Assembly: GCA_944326495.1 (NCBI GenBank) | Contig: CALVEE010000044.1 | Coordinates: forward strand, 1 to 14,147 | DNA from: Candidatus Gastranaerophilales bacterium | GTDB lineage: Bacteria > Cyanobacteriota > Vampirovibrionia > Gastranaerophilales > Gastranaerophilaceae | Reading direction: 5' to 3' | DNA: 14,147 bases | Part shown: positions 1 through 5,307 of the stretch, one piece after another | Position numbering within the stretch: position 1 is the first letter of the stretch | Layout: each line of letters starts with the position of its first letter | Translations under genes and position numbers: made by a program | Notes under the pieces: generated by a model | What the model was told of the DNA's origin: nothing | What the model saw: only the letters and a program-made list of their open reading frames with translations | Databases searched by the model: none

Positions 1-28
1 GGTAGGCTCCACGCCTGGCGTGACGGCG

Positions 29-108
29 CCCTCGCCCCTTGTGGGAGAGGGAAGAATTTCAAGTTGAGCTATGGCGAAACTTAGAAATTCGGGTGAGGGG
101 TCTTTTTT
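29..108 (+). terminator. R1 repeat copy A, hairpin followed by T-run
   Basis: An outer stem pairs 29-37 (CCCTCGCCC) with 91-99 (GGGTGAGGG), with one G-T wobble. An inner stem pairs 54-65 (GAATTTC plus AAGTT) with 78-90 (AACTT, bulged A83, GAAATTC). The hairpin is followed by TCTTTTTT at 101-108, as in an intrinsic terminator for a gene left of the window. The inner stem has the same architecture as the R1 copies at 284, 5057 and 13857, including the bulged A. A terminator role is inferred; the gene it would serve is not visible. Confidence 0.5.
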
Positions 109-194
109 ATGTCTTTACATTATATAATTTCAGGCAAATTGTGATAGATACTTATATATGGTTTTCTCTTTTGAATTTTTCTTGGACAGTAGTG

Positions 195-415
195 CCCGTA
201 GGGCGAGGGTTTAGCAAGAATGTTCAACTAACTTTTCAAATAAAAATCAAGGCTTGCACGCTTCCTCGCCCTGCAGGAGAGGATAGAATTTCAATACGAA
301 ACGTCAGTTGAGTATTAGAAATTCTAGGTGAGGTGGCAGCCCCGTGAGGGGCATATAGAATATAAAGTTTTCCAATTTATATCTTTCCGTTTTTAATTTT
401 TTCTACCGACTAACA
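195..415 (+). repeat. R1 repeat copy B with both linkers
   Basis: This copy starts with the tail of a U repeat (CCCGTAGGGCGAGGG) and an AT-rich linker matching 4862-4920. A hairpin follows: 284-292 pairs with 318-326 and 293-297 with 312-316, with bulged A317 and a 14-base loop. An outer CCTCGCC/GGTGAGG stem (264-270 with 327-333) encloses it. A second hairpin (339-352, GCCCC-GTGA-GGGGC) comes next, then an AT-rich linker that reappears after the copy at 13857. Confidence 0.75.
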
Positions 416-417
416 TA

Positions 418-490
418 GCCCCCTCCCCGCATCCGTAGTTTTCGGCACGGCCTCAAACACGGCTGCTCCTCTCCCGCAGGGCGAGGGTTT
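418..490 (+). repeat. U repeat, forward core
   Basis: About 72 bases beginning GCCCCCTCCCCGCA and ending GGGCGAGGGTTT. It is nearly identical to 4791-4862. The core between GCA and TGC (TCCGTAGTTTTCGGC ... CCTCAAACACGGC) has the same orientation as the 4791 copy and the opposite orientation to the copy at 13991-14051. Confidence 0.75.
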
Positions 491-615
491 AATATTTTTT
501 TGGGACAGTTGTGCTATAGGGCGAGGAGTGTTGCCGGCTTTGGTTCATTTGGTAAAGTCAGTAAAACATACTTGTCCGACCGATAAAACCTGCTGATTTT
601 TTAGAATAAGTTTTT

Positions 616-632
616 GTCAGGCATTGCCTGAC
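616..632. repeat. Short perfect palindrome
   Basis: GTCAGGCA and TGCCTGAC form a perfect 8-base inverted repeat around one T. It lies about 30 bases upstream of the -35 box of the next operon. A similar short palindrome (CACGCC-T-GGCGTG) is at 10-22. It could be an operator or a small dispersed palindrome; sequence alone does not decide. Confidence 0.4.
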
Positions 633-659
633 GTACTTTTATAAATGTATTGTGTGGAA

Positions 660-688
660 TTGAACTAATTTATTAAGTATAATATAAT
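660..688 (+). promoter_or_regulatory. Predicted promoter of the ACT-TPR operon
   Basis: TTGAAC (660-665), a 17-base spacer and TATAAT (683-688) fit a housekeeping sigma factor promoter. A second TATAAT at 678-683 overlaps. Transcription would start near 695, just ahead of the AAGGAG ribosome site at 698-703, giving a leader of about 20 bases. Confidence 0.55.
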
Positions 689-714
689 ACTTCTTACAAG
701 GAGATTATATTATT

Positions 715-993
715 ATGGACGATTACAAAATTATTATTACGGTATCCGGTGCTGATAAGGTCGGAATTGTAGCCGGAGTTTCAAATATACTGGCAAAATA
801 CAGGGTTAATATTGAAGATATCAAGCAGACTCTAATGCAGGGTCATTTTGTAATGTTCATGTTGTGTGATATTCAAAACTCGGATTTGAACTTCAAAGAA
901 TTAAAAAATGTTCTGATTGAGGAAGGAAACAAACTCGAAGTTGAGATTTGGATTCAGAAAAAAGGCATTTTTGAAAAAATGCATATGGTATAG
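715..993 (+). CDS. Small ACT-domain protein, UPF0237 family
   Basis: A 92-residue stand-alone ACT domain, probably a cytoplasmic small-molecule (amino acid) sensor. Residues 5-40 show the ACT start pattern (ITVSGADKVGIVAGVSNIL, then VNIEDIKQT), and the tail has the IFEKMH ending typical of UPF0237 proteins. Length is normal for the family. ATG at 715 follows AAGGAG at 698-703. In many bacteria this gene lies directly next to a UPF0210 gene; here that partner is at 6629-7996 on the other strand, and the neighbour is instead a TPR gene starting two bases after the stop. The ligand is unknown. Family assignment is fairly sure; function is not established. Confidence 0.85.
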   Translation: MDDYKIIITVSGADKVGIVAGVSNILAKYRVNIEDIKQTLMQGHFVMFMLCDIQNSDLNFKELKNVLIEEGNKLEVEIWIQKKGIFEKMHMV

Positions 994-995
994 TT

Positions 996-1460
996 ATGGC
1001 TGATGAGGTCGAAAAGTTAGAGGAGATTGCGGCCAGATTTAAAAAGATAACCGCAAGAATTAAGCTTGTAAAGCTAATTACAAAGGCTAAACAGGAATAT
1101 GACAGATTTGATTATGAAAAAAGCTTCAACAATCTTGAGGAAGCTCTCCGTCTTGAACCGCAAAATCCAGCTATATTAAGAGGGCTGGGGTGTATTCATC
1201 AGTTCAGAAAAGAGTACGATATGGCGTTAGAATATTATAACAAAGCTCTGGAATTTTCTGATAAAAAAGAGGTTGAATATACGCTAATCGGGATTATATA
1301 CTACATTCAGGGCGGGCTGGATGAAGCGGTCAGGAGTTTTAACCTCGCAATAGACTGTAATGATGATTATGAAAATGCTTACGAATACAGAAATCAAGCA
1401 ATGCTTGAAAATCATCTTAAAATTGTTGATTTACAGGAAGATTTAAAAAAATATTTCTGA
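996..1460 (+). CDS. TPR-repeat protein
   Basis: A 154-residue, soluble, all-helical protein with about three tetratricopeptide repeats: roughly 28-58, 59-90 and 92-127 (for example YDMALEYYNKAL and LDEAVRSFNLAI). A charged N-terminal helix precedes them and a short charged tail follows. There is no signal peptide and no catalytic motif, so a protein-protein scaffold role is inferred. The start lies two bases after the ACT gene stop, with no strong ribosome site of its own, which suggests translational coupling. The partner is not evident. TPR identity is clear; the specific role is unknown. Confidence 0.8.
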   Translation: MADEVEKLEEIAARFKKITARIKLVKLITKAKQEYDRFDYEKSFNNLEEALRLEPQNPAILRGLGCIHQFRKEYDMALEYYNKALEFSDKKEVEYTLIGIIYYIQGGLDEAVRSFNLAIDCNDDYENAYEYRNQAMLENHLKIVDLQEDLKKYF

Positions 1461-1573
1461 ATTTAAAAACCATAACACTGCCGTTAACCCTTTTCCTAAC
1501 AGCAATTTAACATGACAATAAACCGCCTTAATATTTATATGGGAAAATTTACCCGCAGCAGAAAGGAGGTTTT

Positions 1574-2233
1574 ATGCATATAAAGATATTGCTTGTAGAA
1601 GATCAGAAATTAATGCGTATCGGAATAAAATCATTATTTTGCGATTATCCCGAACTGGAAATAATAGGCGAGGCAGTAAACGGCAAGGAAGCAATTGAGA
1701 AAGCAAAGCTGATTAAACCTGATATAATCCTTATGGATATAGGGCTTCCGGATATGTCAGGGATTGAGGCAGCCAAGCAAATCCTTGAAAATAATAATAA
1801 TATTAAAGTAATAATGCTGACATCTCATATATCAGAAGAAGAATTAACTTCCTCTCTCACATCCGGCGCAAGCGCTTATGTTATAAAAGATATCAGCACG
1901 GATTTTCTTATGAGCGTAATAAAAATGGTAAAAGAAGGCGCAATGTGGATAGATCCCCATGTAGTACCGTTCATCCGTGACAAGAATTGCGGTGTAATTC
2001 CTTCGCGCCAGTTATCCCGAAGTGCGTTTAAGGAACACCATTCAAACTTAACCCAGAGAGAGTATGAGGTTTTAAAACTCGTTGTAGACGGCCAGTCAAA
2101 CAGCCAGATAGCTAAAACACTTACGATAAGCGAACATACGGCCAAAGCGCATGTTTGTAATATTATCCAAAAACTTGTTGTAGACGATAGAACGCAAGCT
2201 GCAGTCAAAGCTCTAAAAGAAGGTCTGGTATAA
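1574..2233 (+). CDS. NarL/LuxR-family response regulator
   Basis: A 219-residue two-component regulator. The receiver domain (about 3-120) has the acidic pair E9-D10, the phospho-acceptor D55 in LMDIGLP, T83 and K105. A linker leads to a LuxR-type helix-turn-helix (about 158-215, starting LTQREYEVLKLVVDG, recognition region SEHTAKAHVCNII). Phosphorylation should alter dimerisation and DNA binding. No histidine kinase gene is nearby, so this is an orphan regulator here. ATG at 1574 follows AGGAGG (1564-1569) by four bases, a slightly short gap. The C-terminal DDRTQAAVKALKEGLV pattern resembles cyanobacterial members. It appears to be a single-gene unit ended by the terminator at 2220-2250. Target genes are unknown. 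Confidence 0.93.
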   Translation: MHIKILLVEDQKLMRIGIKSLFCDYPELEIIGEAVNGKEAIEKAKLIKPDIILMDIGLPDMSGIEAAKQILENNNNIKVIMLTSHISEEELTSSLTSGASAYVIKDISTDFLMSVIKMVKEGAMWIDPHVVPFIRDKNCGVIPSRQLSRSAFKEHHSNLTQREYEVLKLVVDGQSNSQIAKTLTISEHTAKAHVCNIIQKLVVDDRTQAAVKALKEGLV

Positions 2234-2250
2234 ATCCCAGACCTTTTTTT
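2220..2250 (+). terminator. Intrinsic terminator of the response regulator
   Basis: AAGGTCTGG (2220-2228) pairs perfectly with CCAGACCTT (2237-2245), with an 8-base loop and a T-run to 2250. The stem includes the last codons and stop of the gene. Read in reverse it has a weaker T-rich tail and may also serve the convergent gene ending at 2268. Confidence 0.85.
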
Positions 2251-2267
2251 ATATTTATTCAAAAATA

Positions 2268-2579
2268 TTACCGGCTGATTTCAACTTTGATAAGTGAAGG
2301 TTCTATTAATTTATAAAAATCGGGCTTTAGCAAGAGATATTCTGAAATATTAACAACATATGGAAGCAGACTTTTATTAAACTCTAAAGATAATTCTTCC
2401 AGAATTTTTTCAGGTATTTTAGTTTCAGATTTTACTAATATATCCAAATCAGAAGCCTTAGTATAATCCCCTTTAACACGCGAGCCATAATAATAAAATT
2501 CATAAGGATAAGCTTTTAAAATATTTTCAATTATATCTCTTTCTTTCAGACTAATTCCAGGTAAATTAGGTTTATTCAT
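2268..2579 (-). CDS. MNT-type minimal nucleotidyltransferase (HI0073-like)
   Basis: A 103-residue minimal nucleotidyltransferase, probably the antitoxin-like partner of the HEPN gene it overlaps. Residues 32-37 (GSRVKG) are the nucleotide-binding GSxxxG motif and SDLDIL (43-48) supplies the two catalytic aspartates D44 and D46. Where the family usually has a third Asp in a P-x-x-V-D strand, this protein reads PYVVN, with N77. Catalytic strength may therefore be reduced. ATG at 2579 overlaps the end of the HEPN gene by 8 bases, indicating translational coupling. In known HEPN/MNT systems the MNT partner adds AMP to the toxin; that role here is inferred. Confidence 0.85.
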   Translation of the reverse strand: MNKPNLPGISLKERDIIENILKAYPYEFYYYGSRVKGDYTKASDLDILVKSETKIPEKILEELSLEFNKSLLPYVVNISEYLLLKPDFYKLIEPSLIKVEISR

Positions 2580-2991
2580 CTTTTAGAACCCCGTCAAGAT
2601 GATTGATTAAATACTCAACATCGCCAATAAACTCCGGAATTATATCTATAATAGAGTCTGTGTATTTCTCATTATATTCATGCGAAGTAAAATTCCTTTT
2701 TTCCCTGTAATCAGCCCAGCTCTCAAAATCCCTAATCAAATCAAGACCGTACATTTCCCTGAAAATATTATTAATTGTTAAATCTTTTTCAGTTTTATCA
2801 TACTCTTTTTTCAAAAATTTATTCATGATTTTTTTTGAAGTTTCATAAGTATACTCAAATCTTTTAATGCATGAGTCTTTAATATAATCTTTTATTTTCC
2901 GGTCTTTTTCTGCAGAATAATCATTATAACATTCTTTAAGTGTTTTTAAGCTGTCTTTTAATACATCAAGATTTAATTCAGACTTCTTCAC
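2572..2991 (-). CDS. HEPN-domain protein (HI0074-like nucleotidyltransferase partner)
   Basis: A 139-residue all-helical protein of the HI0074 / nucleotidyltransferase substrate-binding type. Features are the helix with RFEYTYE (44-50), the W92-Y95 segment and the motif R99-N-F-T-S-H104, which fits the Rx4-6H signature of HEPN ribonucleases. The start is GTG at 2991, supported by AGGAGG at 2997-3002 five bases away. That ribosome site overlaps the stop of the upstream TPR-NHL gene, so all three are likely co-transcribed. With the MNT gene it resembles a toxin-antitoxin pair in which the HEPN protein cleaves RNA. Activity cannot be read from sequence. Confidence 0.85.
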   Translation of the reverse strand: MKKSELNLDVLKDSLKTLKECYNDYSAEKDRKIKDYIKDSCIKRFEYTYETSKKIMNKFLKKEYDKTEKDLTINNIFREMYGLDLIRDFESWADYREKRNFTSHEYNEKYTDSIIDIIPEFIGDVEYLINHLDGVLKDE

Positions 2992-3000
2992 CGGCGCCTC

Positions 3001-3825
3001 CTACAATTTCTGCCTCAAAATTGAATTAGACCCCTGACAGGTTATAAAAAGCATGTTCCCGTCAACATGAAGCCCGTAAGGCTTATCAATATTAGAAACA
3101 AGAGTAGTTACCGCTCCCTGCGGAGTAATCTTTAAAACATTATTTGTATTATAGTTTGAGACATAGATATTTCCGATGCTGTCGCTTGCAAGACTTATAG
3201 GCCCGCTGATTTCTTTGCTCTTAAGAAAAACTTTTCTTTTCCCGTCCGGCGTAATTTTTATAATAGTATTATCTGAAAAAGTTGCAACATAAACATTCCC
3301 CTCGCTGTCAGTTGTAATGCCTGTCGGGCTCAAAATATTTTCATAAATCCCTGTCTGCGTTGCAATCTTTGAGGGAGCATTGGTTTTTTGCGGCGGAAGA
3401 GTGGTTGAGACTTTTATCTGCTCTGCAAGCTCCTGCCCTCTCTGGTAATAACTGCTTGAGGGCGGTATCAGGCTCAAATATTCGCTTGCTTTTGTATAAT
3501 CTTCCAGTTTTGAACTCAAGAATGCAAGTTTATAGATTACCTCATAATCGTTCGGATTTCTGATATAAACCTGTTTGTATATAGTTAAAGCTTCCGCATA
3601 CTGTTTCAAATACTCTAAAACTGTCGCGAGATTATAATACGCATCAATATAGTCAGGATAAGTTCTGATAGCAGAACGAAAAGCCTCGATTGCTCTTTCA
3701 TACATCCCGAGCTTATAGAAATCTATCCCCTGATTGTAATCAAGCTTCGCGTCAACAGGAATTTCTGCCGCGTAGACTGATATTGAAAGTGATAAAAGAA
3801 TTGCTGCAAATATCTTTTTTAACAT
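3001..3825 (-). CDS. Exported TPR and NHL-repeat protein
   Basis: A 274-residue protein with a signal peptide (MLKKIFAAILLSLSISVYA, predicted cut near A19/A20), so it likely acts outside the cytoplasm. TPR-like repeats span about 29-130 (for example MYERAIEAFRSAIRTYPDYI). A Thr/Pro/Gln linker follows at 140-160. Then come about three NHL/SMP-30-like propeller repeats (165-273), seen in SPTGITTDSEGNVYVA and SLASDSIGNIYVSN. Three repeats are fewer than a closed six-blade propeller needs. I chose ATG 3825: a longer frame to 3969 would overlap miaA and bury the signal peptide. No ribosome site is visible and TATAAT lies 7 bases upstream. It heads the operon with the HEPN/MNT pair. Ligand unknown. 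Confidence 0.8.
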   Translation of the reverse strand: MLKKIFAAILLSLSISVYAAEIPVDAKLDYNQGIDFYKLGMYERAIEAFRSAIRTYPDYIDAYYNLATVLEYLKQYAEALTIYKQVYIRNPNDYEVIYKLAFLSSKLEDYTKASEYLSLIPPSSSYYQRGQELAEQIKVSTTLPPQKTNAPSKIATQTGIYENILSPTGITTDSEGNVYVATFSDNTIIKITPDGKRKVFLKSKEISGPISLASDSIGNIYVSNYNTNNVLKITPQGAVTTLVSNIDKPYGLHVDGNMLFITCQGSNSILRQKL

Positions 3826-3832
3826 GTCCAAT

Positions 3833-3865
3833 ATTATAACACAGTTTCTGATTTTAAGGTAGAAT
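3833..3865. promoter_or_regulatory. Compact divergent promoter region
   Basis: Only 46 bases separate the two divergent starts at 3825 and 3872. On the minus strand TATAAT (3838-3833) sits 7 bases from the ATG of the TPR-NHL gene. On the plus strand TAGAAT (3860-3865) sits 6 bases from the miaA ATG. Neither has a clear -35 box. The spacing would put transcription starts at or near the start codons. Confidence 0.35.
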
Positions 3866-3871
3866 GTAAAT

Positions 3872-4723
3872 ATGAAGAAACCCAAAGTTATAGCAGTAGC
3901 AGGGCCTACGGCAAGCGGAAAAACAAAAATGGCAGTTGAGCTTGCCCAAAAACTCGGCGGTGAAATCATATCCGCCGATTCAAGGCTTGTATATAAAGGG
4001 TTTAATATTGCCTGCGCAAAACCGACGATTGAAGAGCGGGAAGGAATTCCGCATCATCTTATAGACATAGTAGAGCCGGAAGCAGATTACACTGTCGGAA
4101 ACTTTTATGACGATGCCAAAACTGCAATCGAAGATATTCTATCAAGAGGTAAAGTGCCGATTGTTGCAGGCGGAACCGGATTATACTTTAGAATACTGCT
4201 TGAGAATTATAACCTTCCGCGTGCGGAAGCTGACTATGAATTACGGGAAAAACTCGACAGATGTGAAAGAGAAGATTTGCTTAATGAGCTTAAAAAGCTT
4301 GATAAAGTTACCTATGAAAGGCTTAAAGAAAGCAATAAACGCAGAATTGTAAGAGCTTTAGAGGTTATAAAAACGCTTAATTCGCCGCTTTCAGAGATGG
4401 AGCTTCAAAAAGAGCCGGAATACGAGGTAGAATGGCACATGCCTGTGATTAATTCGCGCGAAGAATTGTACGAAAAGATTAACAAGCGTGTTGATATGAT
4501 GCTGGAAGCCGGTATTGTTGAGGAAACGCAAAACCTCTTAAATCAGCACGGCAGGATAAAAAATATTGTTGATACAATCGGATATAAAGAAATTATCACA
4601 TACCTTGACGGACAGGCATCATTAGATGAAGCAATAGATAAGCTTAAGCAGCATACCAGAAATTATGCAAAGCGCCAGATTACGTGGTTTAAGAAAAATC
4701 AACAGCTCAACTGTAACTTATAA
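3872..4723 (+). CDS. miaA: tRNA dimethylallyltransferase
   Basis: A 283-residue MiaA, which transfers a dimethylallyl group from DMAPP to N6 of A37 in tRNAs that read UNN codons, ahead of methylthiolation by MiaB. The P-loop is GPTASGKT (11-18), followed by ADSRLVYKG (35-43), GIPHHLIDI (58-66), AGGTGLY (99-105), NKRRIVRALE (155-164), TIGYKE (235-240) and the C-terminal TRNYAKRQITWFK (262-274). All parts are present, so the gene is full length. It is divergent from the TPR-NHL gene. AAGG at 3856-3859 is a weak, distant ribosome site. The final codons and stop lie in a stretch that recurs inverted at 14048-14134. Confidence 0.96.
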   Translation: MKKPKVIAVAGPTASGKTKMAVELAQKLGGEIISADSRLVYKGFNIACAKPTIEEREGIPHHLIDIVEPEADYTVGNFYDDAKTAIEDILSRGKVPIVAGGTGLYFRILLENYNLPRAEADYELREKLDRCEREDLLNELKKLDKVTYERLKESNKRRIVRALEVIKTLNSPLSEMELQKEPEYEVEWHMPVINSREELYEKINKRVDMMLEAGIVEETQNLLNQHGRIKNIVDTIGYKEIITYLDGQASLDEAIDKLKQHTRNYAKRQITWFKKNQQLNCNL

Positions 4724-4790
4724 TTGTATTATCTAAATAAACTGTTCTTTTAGGTGTCATTTTATAATTTTTTATTTGTCTGTATTGATT
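4705..4790 (+). repeat. L repeat, overlapping the end of miaA
   Basis: This AT-rich stretch matches the reverse complement of 14048-14134 over its whole length, with roughly one mismatch in five. Shared blocks include GCTCAAC, TAACTTATAATT, TATTATCTAAA and TTTATAATTTTTT. In both places it directly abuts GCCCCCTCACCGCA of a U repeat. It covers the last six codons and stop of miaA. Confidence 0.7.
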
Positions 4791-4862
4791 GCCCCCTCAC
4801 CGCATCCGTAGTTTTCGGCGTGGCCTCAAACACGGCTGCTCCTCTCCCGTAGGGCGAGGGTT
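4791..4862 (+). repeat. U repeat, forward core
   Basis: It begins GCCCCCTCACCGCA, has a 32-base core at 4805-4836 and ends GGGCGAGGGTTT. It matches 418-490 almost base for base and shares its left arm and core with 13991-14051, where the core lies reversed. Confidence 0.75.
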
Positions 4863-4931
4863 TAGCAAGTATGTCCAACCAATTTTATCAAATAAAAATC
4901 AAGGCTTGCACGCTTCCTCTCCTTACGGGAG

Positions 4932-5051
4932 CGGATTTGCGGACGGACGACACGAACGTTAGTGAGTTAGTCCGGATAGCGAACAGACTGAACCTGCTAA
5001 GCCGTGAGGCTTAAAGGTGAAGCTCTGTGAGCGTGGAGCAAATCCAAGACA
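4932..5051 (+). repeat. R2 element inserted in R1, cloverleaf-like
   Basis: Terminal inverted repeats GGATTTGC (4933-4940) and GCAAATCC (5038-5045) enclose three hairpins: CGGAC/GTCCG (4944-4948 with 4970-4974), TAAGCC-GTGA-GGCTTA (4998-5013) and GCTC-TGT-GAGC (5022-5032). Comparing this R1 copy with those at 264-360 and 13836-13925 shows that the element interrupts R1 between GGGAG and AGGATAGA. A second copy is at 8113-8215, reversed. Confidence 0.75.
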
Positions 5052-5056
5052 GAGGA

Positions 5057-5135
5057 TAGAATTTCAATACGAAACGCTAGTTGAGTATTAGAAATTCTAG
5101 GTGAGTTGGCAGCCTCGTCAGGGGTATATAGAAGG
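5057..5135 (+). repeat. R1 repeat copy C, hairpins
   Basis: TAGAATTTC plus AATAC (5057-5070) pairs with GTATT and GAAATTCTA (5085-5099), with A5090 bulged and a 14-base loop. The second hairpin is GCCTC-GTCA-GGGGT (5112-5125), which keeps pairing through G-U wobbles when read on the plus strand. Confidence 0.75.
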
Positions 5136-5279
5136 TAAAGGTTTGCTCCACATTTGGAAAAGCAGGTAGTGTGCGGTTACTACTCTACTAATATCAAAAA
5201 AATTTTTGAGTCCGATTAATTTCAAACTTTATTGTTGCGCCGAAAACCCAACCTATTCTGTTGTTGTTAAGTTATTCTC

Positions 5280-5307
5280 GGATAAGTCTGCCCAAACAGC
5301 CTTATCC
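5280..5307 (-). terminator. Hairpin at the end of the UPF0173 gene
   Basis: GGATAAG and CTTATCC pair over 7 bases, extended by CTG/CAG past one mismatch, with a 6-base loop. The hairpin overlaps the stop codon at 5302-5304. The minus strand downstream is not T-rich, so this may be an mRNA 3' end stabiliser rather than a classical intrinsic terminator. Confidence 0.4.

Larger units (their letters stand above)
1..714. other. Gene-free region rich in repeats
   Basis: I see no credible gene here. A 90-codon frame across 39-311 lies on the R1 repeat and has no family resemblance. The stretch holds a short palindrome (10-22), a terminator-like R1 copy (29-108), an R1 copy (195-360) with linker, a U repeat (418-490), another short palindrome (616-632) and the promoter of the next operon (660-688). 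Two related segments, about 170-213 and 490-525, share a GGACAGT-GTG-TAGGGCGAGG pattern. The region therefore seems to be a patchwork of partial repeats. Confidence 0.8.
4724..5301. other. Gene-free region of nested repeats
   Basis: No gene is credible here. The stretch contains, in order, repeat L (from within the end of miaA to 4790), U (4791-4862), an AT-rich linker, the first part of R1, an inserted R2 element (4932-5051), and the R1 hairpins (5057-5125). From about 5135 to 5279 I see nothing identifiable. A hairpin at 5280-5307 marks the end of the minus-strand operon. Confidence 0.75.

Noticed and set aside
39..311. A 90-codon plus-strand open frame at the left end
   Set aside because: It lies across R1 repeat sequence, has no ribosome site and no family resemblance, and its content follows the repeats.
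195..490. The repeats as a CRISPR array
   Set aside because: Copies are few, kilobases apart or of different types, and not separated by uniform spacers; no cas gene is present.
1876..2262. Long minus-strand frame opposite the response regulator
   Set aside because: It is antisense to a clearly conserved receiver/HTH protein and includes the terminator; its translation shows no domain.
3826..3969. Longer N-terminus for the TPR-NHL protein
   Set aside because: It would overlap miaA and place a clear signal peptide in the middle of the protein; ATG 3825 is better.
4932..5051. R2 as a tRNA gene
   Set aside because: The cloverleaf-like fold has wrong stem and loop lengths, no TTC-type T-loop, and no CCA or anticodon arm of normal size.
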